A stretch of DNA of 12,112 nt from an uncultured Collinsella sp. (GTDB lineage Bacteria; Actinomycetota; Coriobacteriia; Coriobacteriales; Coriobacteriaceae). The DNA is taken from positions 1-12,112 of the forward strand of contig CABUQY010000051.1 in assembly GCA_902493915.1 (NCBI GenBank). Reading direction: 5' to 3'. Of this stretch, positions 7,537-12,112 are shown one piece after another (the first letter of the stretch is position 1; every line of letters begins with the position of its first letter). A program made the translations under genes and the position numbers. A model generated the notes under the pieces. The model worked only from the letters and a program-made list of their open reading frames with translations, was not told where the DNA came from and did no database searches.

Positions 7537-7562
7537 TCTGAGGCTACATAGTTGTTCGCTGG

Positions 7563-7677
7563 CCGCATGGGGTAACTTCCCAGCGCGTCCTCGGACATGA
7601 AAGAACCCCCGCTGCGCACTTCGTGCGGCGGGGGTTCTTTCGTCCTGCGGAATGCGCTGGGAAGTTGCCCCATGCGG
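7563..7677. terminator. Nested long hairpin between convergent lar arms (copy 2)
   Basis: Outer arms 7563-7586 and 7654-7677 form a 24-bp inverted repeat with a single G-U pair. The inner perfect 14-bp stem (7599-7612 with 7628-7641) reads GAAAGAACCCCCGC on the left, followed by CGCAC/GTGCG at the tip. Linkers are GTCCTCGGACAT (7587-7598) and GTCCTGCGGAAT (7642-7653), each 12 bases as in copy 1. In RNA from +, the inner stem is followed by TTTCGTCC; in RNA from -, its mirror applies, so it can stop transcription from both sides. It starts 26 bases after the larD stop and is about 160 bases beyond the tetR stop. Confidence 0.8.
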
Positions 7678-7808
7678 ACAGCTGCGGGATCTTTGCTGCG
7701 CTCGAGCAAGCAACCCAACATATATATCTGAATTTGGAGGGGAGGGGCTTATTGCTGATAGGGGCGTTGGGCTGTTGTTGACACTTTGGGATGGGTTACG
7801 CTTTTGGT

Positions 7809-7831
7809 GGGGCGGGGTTTTGGGATGAGGG
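7809..7831 (+). other. G-quadruplex-type sequence beyond the tetR stop
   Basis: Four G runs (4, 4, 3 and 3 bases) are separated by 1, 4 and 4 bases at 7809-7812, 7814-7817, 7822-7824 and 7829-7831. This meets the simple G3+N1-7 rule on the + strand. The site is six bases past the tetR stop, so the tetR transcript would carry the C-rich complement. More G runs occur just upstream (7737-7748, 7786-7796). The structure is predicted from pattern only; the stretch 7678-7837 otherwise shows no gene. Confidence 0.35.
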
Positions 7832-7837
7832 TTCTGT

Positions 7838-8377
7838 CTAGCCGAAGAGGGGCTTGATGGCTGAGAGGTAGTCTTTGGCTACGTCGGCTTTGTCTGCTTG
7901 GAAGTTGTGCCAGGCCCACCATTGGACGGTGGCTACGAAGCTTGAGGCTATGTGGTGTAGTAAGAAGCTGCGGTCCATGCTGCCGGCGGGGCCTGTGGGG
8001 TCGGCGGGGACGGTCTCGGCCGCGCGCGACATGATGGTCTTGCGGAGACAGTCGGCGAAGACGCGTGAGCCGGCGCCGGCTACGAGGGCGCGTACGCCCT
8101 GACGACGCTCCCAGAGGTTGTTGAGGATATGCTCGACCTGTACGAGTGGGTCGTCGAGGGGCGTACCGTCATCGTCGAGGGCGTGGGCGCAGATATCGCT
8201 CACGAGCGCGGCGAGTAGGTCGTCTTTGCTCTTGAAGAGGCCGTAGAACGTGGCCCGACCCACATGGGCGCGAGCGATGATGTCACCGACGGTGATCTTG
8301 TTGTAGTCTTCCTCGCGCAGGAGCTCAGAGAATGCCGCGACGATGGCGGCGCGGCTTTTTTCTTTGCGGGCATCCAT
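7838..8377 (-). CDS. TetR/AcrR-family transcriptional regulator
   Basis: 179-residue DNA-binding repressor-type protein. The N-terminal TetR helix-turn-helix spans about residues 8-55, with KITVGDIIARAHVGRATFYGLFKSKDDLLAALV matching the family in pieces such as ITVGDIIARAHVGRATFY. The C-terminal ligand/dimer domain ends in a tryptophan-rich helix (ATVQWWAWHNF), as in several AcrR-like regulators. The ATG lies two bases after the larC stop (TAG-CC-ATG), with no clear Shine-Dalgarno site, so translation is probably coupled to larC. This start aligns with the family N-terminus; the reading frame stays open upstream only as a shadow of larC. The position as last gene of larB-larC-tetR makes it a candidate regulator of the lar genes, unlike L. 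plantarum, where a Crp/Fnr-type LarR does this. Its ligand is unknown. Confidence 0.9.
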   Translation of the reverse strand: MDARKEKSRAAIVAAFSELLREEDYNKITVGDIIARAHVGRATFYGLFKSKDDLLAALVSDICAHALDDDGTPLDDPLVQVEHILNNLWERRQGVRALVAGAGSRVFADCLRKTIMSRAAETVPADPTGPAGSMDRSFLLHHIASSFVATVQWWAWHNFQADKADVAKDYLSAIKPLFG

Positions 8378-8379
8378 GG

Positions 8380-9297
8380 CTATGCATCCACGTGAACGAG
8401 CAGACAACGGAGCGTGCCGGAGCAACCCTCGTAGGGGCGCTTGCCGGCGCCGTAGCCGACGGCCTCGATGCGGTAGCGGGCCGGCAGGTGCTCGGATGTA
8501 CGCAGCGCGGTAACGATGGCGGCGCCCGTGGGCGTCACGAGCTCGCCGGCGACCGGTGCGGGCGTGAGGGCGATATTGCCCGCCTGGCATAGGTTGACGA
8601 CAGCGGGGACGGGAATGGGCATGAGACCGTGGGCACAGCGGATGGTTCCGTGGCCCTCGGAGAGCGACTCGACAACGATGTCCTCAATGCCCAGGTCATC
8701 GAGGCAGATGGCGACAGAGCAGACGTCGACGATGGAATCGACGGCGCCTACCTCGTGGAACATGACGGTCTCGGGCGTTTTGCCGTGAGCCTTGGCCTCG
8801 GCGGCGGCGAGTACGGAAAAAATGGCGAGGGCGCGACGCTTGGCGCCATCGCTTAGCTGCGAGCCATCAATGATCGTCGTGACATCGGCCAAAGAGCGGT
8901 GGTGATGGCGGTGGGCGTGATGGTGACCCTCGTGACCATGGCCGTGGGCCTCATGGTCATGCTCGTGGCAGTGCTCGTGTTCGTGCTCGCCATGGTCATG
9001 ATGGTGGTGCCCATGCTCGTGCGTGTGCTCGACGGCTGCTTCGTTGCCGTAGAGCCAGGCCATATCGTGATCGTGGTTCTCGAGCTCCTCTGCCAGCTGA
9101 ACGTCAAAGTCGCAGGCGTCGATGCCATGCTTGTTTGCGCGCGTAACGGCAATCTCAAAGCCGCCGACCGGAAGCGTGGCGAGCTGCTCGCGCAGATGTT
9201 CCTCGCTGGCGCCCAGGTCGAGCAGGGCCGCGACGGTCATGTCGCCGCTGATGCCCGAGGTGCCGTCGATGATAAGCGTGTGCTGATGGTTGGACAT
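8380..9297 (-). CDS. larC: LarC nickel insertion protein, LarC1 part only, with His-rich tract
   Basis: LarC inserts nickel into the sulfur-loaded pincer precursor of the LarA cofactor, using CTP. This 305-residue protein shows the DUF111 N-terminus (IIDGTSGISGDMTVAALLDL), FHEVGAVDSIVDV (about 180-192), GTIRCAHGLMPIPVPA (about 217-232) and ELVTPTGAAIV (about 252-262). It ends with VGYGAGKRPYEGCSGTLRCL plus seven residues, which is where L. plantarum LarC1 ends. The C-terminal LarC2 domain (starting with NIDDM-like sequence) is absent, and a TetR gene follows. Residues 91-134 contain 24 histidines in 44 and may bind or store nickel; LarC proteins often have a shorter His cluster there. ATG 9297 follows AAGGAG by six bases, and that site overlaps the larB stop (TAAGGAG), so larB and larC are tightly coupled. 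Confidence 0.9.
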   Translation of the reverse strand: MSNHQHTLIIDGTSGISGDMTVAALLDLGASEEHLREQLATLPVGGFEIAVTRANKHGIDACDFDVQLAEELENHDHDMAWLYGNEAAVEHTHEHGHHHHDHGEHEHEHCHEHDHEAHGHGHEGHHHAHRHHHRSLADVTTIIDGSQLSDGAKRRALAIFSVLAAAEAKAHGKTPETVMFHEVGAVDSIVDVCSVAICLDDLGIEDIVVESLSEGHGTIRCAHGLMPIPVPAVVNLCQAGNIALTPAPVAGELVTPTGAAIVTALRTSEHLPARYRIEAVGYGAGKRPYEGCSGTLRCLLVHVDA

Positions 9298-9307
9298 GAA
9301 ATGCTCC

Positions 9308-10090
9308 TTAGCGGGCGCAGGACGCGCCGGCGCTCAGATGATTGATAAGACTTGCTTGGTAGGCGGCACCAAAGCCGTTGTCGATATTGACGACCGAAAC
9401 GCCGCTGGCGCAGGAGTTGAGCATGGCGAGCAGCGCGGCTACGCCACCAAAGTTCGCGCCGTAGCCCACGCTGGTGGGAACGGCGATGACCGGACAGCTC
9501 ACCAGACCGCCGACGACGCTCGCCAGAGCGCCCTCCATGCCGGCGATGGTGATGACCACCTGTGCCTGGGCAAGTTCCTCGGCATGTGCGAGCAGGCGGT
9601 GCAGGCCGGCGACACCTACGTCGTAGAGGCGGTCGACCTCGTTGCCGTAGAACTCGGCCGTCAGTGCCGCCTCTTCGGCGACGGGCAGGTCGCTCGTGCC
9701 GGCGCAGGCGACGACGATGCGTCCGTTGCCGGTGGGGGAGGGCTTGCCACCCACCAAGGCGAGCTGGGCGTCCGGGATATATCCCAGGTCGATGTCGTTG
9801 CCGAGAAGCTCAGCGGTGCGCGCGGCTTTTTCGGCATCCAAGCGTGTGACCAGGATGCGCTCCTGGCCGGCATCAAGTAATGCTTTGATAATGGCGGCAA
9901 TTTGCTCGGCGGTTTTACCGGCACCGTAGACAACCTCGCCGGCTCCCTGGCGCACTCCGCGCGAAAGATCGAGCTGCGCAAAGCCTAAATCGGCGGTCGG
10001 AGCCGTCTGGATGCGCGTGAGGGCGACTGCCGGGGCGACTGCTCCGCCGGCAACATCGCTCAGCAACTGCTCAAGATCTTGCTTATCCAT
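9308..10090 (-). CDS. larB: LarB, pincer cofactor biosynthesis (NaAD carboxylase/hydrolase)
   Basis: First enzyme of the nickel-pincer nucleotide pathway: it carboxylates the pyridinium ring of nicotinic acid adenine dinucleotide and cleaves the phosphoanhydride. It is 260 residues from ATG 10090, near family length. Visible features are GAGEVVYGAGKTAEQIAAII (about 49-68), then the PurE-like (AIR carboxylase) C-terminal domain with IVVACAGTSDLPVAEEAALT (about 125-144), ITIAGMEGALASVVGGL (about 180-196) and PTSVGYGANFGG (about 205-216). MLNSCASG carries Cys227, the likely counterpart of the reactive cysteine of L. plantarum LarB. The ATG is preceded by GAAGGG at seven bases; a start 11 codons further up lacks such a site. 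It heads larB-larC-tetR, with its own promoter. Confidence 0.93.
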   Translation of the reverse strand: MDKQDLEQLLSDVAGGAVAPAVALTRIQTAPTADLGFAQLDLSRGVRQGAGEVVYGAGKTAEQIAAIIKALLDAGQERILVTRLDAEKAARTAELLGNDIDLGYIPDAQLALVGGKPSPTGNGRIVVACAGTSDLPVAEEAALTAEFYGNEVDRLYDVGVAGLHRLLAHAEELAQAQVVITIAGMEGALASVVGGLVSCPVIAVPTSVGYGANFGGVAALLAMLNSCASGVSVVNIDNGFGAAYQASLINHLSAGASCAR

Positions 10091-10134
10091 ATATGTTCCC
10101 TTCGACGGCGCAAAGTCTAGCACTCAAAGGGTAT

Positions 10135-10168
10135 GTTTCCGAACACTAAGACAAAATTGTTCGGAAAC
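10135..10168. promoter_or_regulatory. 11-bp perfect inverted repeat at larB promoter (candidate operator)
   Basis: GTTTCCGAACA at 10135-10145 and TGTTCGGAAAC at 10158-10168 are perfect inverted copies with a 12-base AT-rich spacer and centres 23 bases apart. On the - strand the first half-site begins inside the TATAGT -10 box and the repeat covers roughly -10 to +20, a classical repressor position. The downstream-encoded TetR protein is a possible ligand. No T run follows on either strand, which argues against a terminator for serB. I found no second exact copy upstream of larA. Confidence 0.55.
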
Positions 10169-10195
10169 TATAGGACAGACTGATTCAATTGTTAG
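10167..10195 (-). promoter_or_regulatory. Promoter of larB-larC-tetR
   Basis: Reading the - strand, CTAACA (10195-10190, four of six matches to TTGACA) is followed after 17 bases by TATAGT (10172-10167, five of six matches to TATAAT). Transcription would start near 10160 and give a leader of about 70 bases before the larB ATG. The -10 box overlaps the 11-bp inverted repeat, so the promoter is probably regulated. It lies in the 114-base gap after serB. Confidence 0.5.
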
Positions 10196-10204
10196 ACGGA
10201 TCGA

Positions 10205-10840
10205 CTAGTCACGCAGGATGATGTCCATGGCGAGCATCAGGTTGCGTTCGTCGATGGTAAACGGGGCTGCCTCGCGCGTCTTGGGCTTGGCGCAAAACGC
10301 GATGCCCGTGCCCGCGGCCTGAATCATGGGGATGTCGTTGGCGCCGTCGCCGATTGCCACGGTGTGTGCCATATCGACGCCACACTCAACCGCCCAATCC
10401 AGCAGCTGGATGAGCTTGGACTCCTTGGTTACAATGTCTGCCGCCAACTTACCGGTGAGCTTGCCGTCCACGACCTCCAGGCGGTTAGCCAGGCAAAAGT
10501 CGATGCCCGCGGCGGCCACGATCTTATCGGCGACCTCGTGAAAGCCGCCGCTTACCACGCCGACCTTCCAGCCCTTGCTGTGCGCCGAGCGCACAAGCTC
10601 CAGCGCGCCGGGGGTAAACGTCACGCGCGCAAAGGTGCGCTCGAACACGCTCTCGTTCAAGCCGGCAAGCAGCCCCACGCGCTCCTCGAGCGCCTGCTTA
10701 AAGTCGAGCTCGCCGCGCATGGCGCGTTCGGTGATCTGTGCAACTTGCTCGCCTACGCCGGCTTCCTCGCCCAACAGGTCGATGACCTCCTGGTTGATGA
10801 GCGTGGAGTCGATATCCATAACGATGAGGCGTGCAGTCAT
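10205..10840 (-). CDS. serB: Phosphoserine phosphatase, HAD superfamily
   Basis: Cytoplasmic enzyme that removes phosphate from O-phosphoserine, the last step of serine synthesis. The 211-residue protein is a short SerB without the N-terminal ACT extension. HAD motif I is MDIDSTL (8-14) with catalytic Asp9 and Asp11. Motif II is VVSGGF (about 97-102), and motif IV is GDGANDIPMI (about 162-171) with the metal-binding aspartates; the lysine of TKESKL lies about 136-141. Most SerB proteins have DFDST, here DIDST. ATG 10840 follows GGAAAGG by six bases; the longer frame starting at 10909 has no such site and adds 23 unconserved residues. It is divergent from aspS and precedes larB on the same strand, but larB appears to have its own promoter. 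Serine and glycine metabolism links to lar are not evident. Confidence 0.92.
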   Translation of the reverse strand: MTARLIVMDIDSTLINQEVIDLLGEEAGVGEQVAQITERAMRGELDFKQALEERVGLLAGLNESVFERTFARVTFTPGALELVRSAHSKGWKVGVVSGGFHEVADKIVAAAGIDFCLANRLEVVDGKLTGKLAADIVTKESKLIQLLDWAVECGVDMAHTVAIGDGANDIPMIQAAGTGIAFCAKPKTREAAPFTIDERNLMLAMDIILRD

Positions 10841-11033
10841 GGCGGGCCTTTCCGAGTGCAGTTGTATTGGGGCACATTGTCGCACGCCGCGCGCCTTGGC
10901 GACGGCCACGGTGCGTCAATTGTTTCGTCTCCGTCAAGTCTTTGGGCAAGAGTTACTTTTTCGCGGTACATCGACGTGGGTGCGATAAGATAGAACGCCA
11001 TGTCCGGCTGCGCGGTTTACGCAGGCTGGGCAA

Positions 11034-11075
11034 ATCTGTACGACGCCGCCCGGAACGACACGGGGCGGCACAGAT
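11034..11075 (+). promoter_or_regulatory. Leader hairpin in front of the aspS ribosome-binding site
   Basis: ATCTGT (11034-11039) pairs with ACAGAT (11070-11075), and GCCGCCC (11045-11051) with GGGCGGC (11063-11069), leaving a five-base bulge on the left and an 11-base loop. The hairpin ends five bases before AAGGAGG (11081-11087). A smaller CTGCG/CGCAG stem-loop lies upstream near 11009-11025. It could affect aspS translation or mRNA stability. It does not resemble a T-box. I see no convincing promoter in the 256-base serB-aspS gap. Confidence 0.35.
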
Positions 11076-11096
11076 CCATAAAGGAGGATCACTGGT

Positions 11097-12112
11097 ATGA
11101 GCCAGACCCGTCCCATCGATGAGCATTCCATGCACACCCGTACCTGCGGCGAGCTTCGCTTCGAGAACGTGGGCGAAGAGGTCACCCTCACCGGTTGGGT
11201 GAGCCGTCGTCGCGACCACGGCGGCCTTATTTTCTGCGACCTTCGCGACCGCGAGGGCATCACGCAGCTCACTTTCGACCCCGAGCACTCCGACGGCGAT
11301 GCCTTTAAGATTGCCGAGACCATGCGTCCTGAGTGGCCCATCAAGATCCACGGCGTCGTGCGCGCCCGTGGCGAGGAGACCACCAACACTAAGCTCGCGA
11401 CCGGCGAGATCGAGGTCCTGACCGACCACGCCGAAGTGCTCAACACGTCCGTCACCCCGCCGTTCCAGATCGAGGACGGCATCGAGACGAGCGAGGACAC
11501 CCGCCTGCGCTATCGCTATCTGGACCTCCGTCGTCCCGAGATGATGGCCAACCTCAAGCTGCGCTCCGACTTTACCTTTGCCATTCGCGAGGCGCTGCAC
11601 AACCGTGAGTTCATGGAGGTCGAGACGCCCTCCCTGTTTAAGTCCACGCCCGAGGGTGCCCGCGACTTCATCGTTCCCAGCCGTATTCAGCCGGGTAACT
11701 TCTACGCGCTGCCGCAGTCCCCGCAGCTCCTGAAGCAGCTGCTCATGGTCGGTGGCGTCGAGCGCTACTACCAGGTTGCCAAGTGCTTCCGCGACGAGGA
11801 CCTGCGCGCCGACCGTCAGCCCGAGTTCACCCAGGTCGATATCGAGATGTCCTTCGTGGACCAGAACGACGTCATGAGCGCGCTCGAAGAGGTTCTTGCC
11901 GATGCCTTCGGCCGCATGGGTGTCGAGATGCCCACGCCGCTGCGTCGCATGAACTACTGGGATGCCATGGACACCTATGGCTCCGACAAGCCCGATACCC
12001 GCTATGGCATGCACCTGGTCGACCTGACCGACATCTTTGCCAACTCCAAGTTCAAGGTCTTTGCGACTGCCGCAAACGAGGAGGGCTCTGTCGTCAAGGC
12101 CATCAACGCCAA
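11097..12112 (+). CDS. aspS: Aspartyl-tRNA synthetase, N-terminal part (cut by window end)
   Basis: Class IIb aminoacyl-tRNA synthetase that charges tRNA-Asp, and possibly tRNA-Asn. The visible 338 residues are a bit over half of the roughly 590-residue bacterial enzyme; the reading frame is open at the window edge. Residues about 17-115 are the OB-fold anticodon-binding domain, with GWVSRRRDHGGLIFCDLRDR at 33-52. The catalytic core begins with RLRYRYLDLRRPEM (136-149). TPEGARDFIVPSR (184-196) and QSPQLLKQLLMVGGVERYYQ (207-226) follow. Motif 2 is FRDEDLRADRQPEFTQVDIE (231-250). The start of the bacterial insertion domain follows at about 285. ATG 11097 has AAGGAGG nine bases upstream; ATG 11130 is a less likely alternative. 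His41 in RRDHGG is the residue type linked to non-discriminating AspRS. Confidence 0.97.
   Translation, partial: MSQTRPIDEHSMHTRTCGELRFENVGEEVTLTGWVSRRRDHGGLIFCDLRDREGITQLTFDPEHSDGDAFKIAETMRPEWPIKIHGVVRARGEETTNTKLATGEIEVLTDHAEVLNTSVTPPFQIEDGIETSEDTRLRYRYLDLRRPEMMANLKLRSDFTFAIREALHNREFMEVETPSLFKSTPEGARDFIVPSRIQPGNFYALPQSPQLLKQLLMVGGVERYYQVAKCFRDEDLRADRQPEFTQVDIEMSFVDQNDVMSALEEVLADAFGRMGVEMPTPLRRMNYWDAMDTYGSDKPDTRYGMHLVDLTDIFANSKFKVFATAANEEGSVVKAINA

Noticed and set aside
8378..8590. LarC-TetR fusion through -1 frameshift
   Set aside because: The TetR frame is open backwards through the end of larC, but no slippery run is present near the junction and the product in that frame is arginine-rich shadow sequence. 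The TetR start aligns well with ATG 8377.
8899..9345. Hydrophobic Val/Met-rich open frame on + over larC
   Set aside because: It is the complement of the histidine tract (CAT/CAC read as ATG/GTG), not a membrane protein gene.
10135..10168. Terminator for serB
   Set aside because: Although it forms a perfect hairpin downstream of serB, no T run follows on the - strand and it overlaps the larB promoter, so an operator is the better reading.

Overview
The window looks like chromosomal DNA from a high-GC, gut-type actinobacterium, most likely Collinsella or a close relative in the Coriobacteriia. This is an inference from GC-rich codon use, the character of the proteins, strong Shine-Dalgarno sites and the gene mix; no rRNA or other marker fixes the species. 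Every gene is chromosomal in type. I see no transposase, integrase, phage gene, tRNA gene or CRISPR array.

Layout. (1) 1-1510: hisS (histidyl-tRNA synthetase, +) with a TATAAT box and a strong intrinsic terminator. (2) 1511-4484: ppc (phosphoenolpyruvate carboxylase, +), preceded by a TATAAT box and a perfect 9-bp inverted repeat. (3) 4485-5477: about 1 kb with no gene. It holds a long nested hairpin, three degenerate tandem repeat units of about 120-bp spacing, several smaller inverted repeats and an intrinsic terminator before larA. (4) 5478-10090: a nickel-dependent lactate racemase locus. larA (racemase) and a larD-type lactate/aquaporin channel lie on +. larB, larC and a TetR-family regulator lie on -. 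The two arms converge on a second nested hairpin at 7563-7677. A promoter and a perfect 11-bp inverted repeat sit in front of larB. (5) 10205-10840: serB (phosphoserine phosphatase, -). (6) 11097 to the end: aspS (aspartyl-tRNA synthetase, +), cut by the window edge.

How it fits together. LarA interconverts L- and D-lactate with a nickel-pincer nucleotide (NPN) cofactor. LarB carboxylates and cleaves nicotinic acid adenine dinucleotide, LarE (not in this window) adds sulfur, and LarC inserts nickel. The LarD-like channel would move lactic acid across the membrane. The TetR protein, translationally coupled to larC, is the obvious candidate regulator.

The most unusual points are four. LarC ends where the LarC1 part normally ends, and a TetR gene lies where LarC2 would be. 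LarC carries a 44-residue tract with 24 histidines. The channel has NQA in place of the second NPA motif. Two nested terminator-like hairpins with unrelated arms share conserved linker sequences, which show one compensatory base-pair change and recur in the tandem repeat tract.
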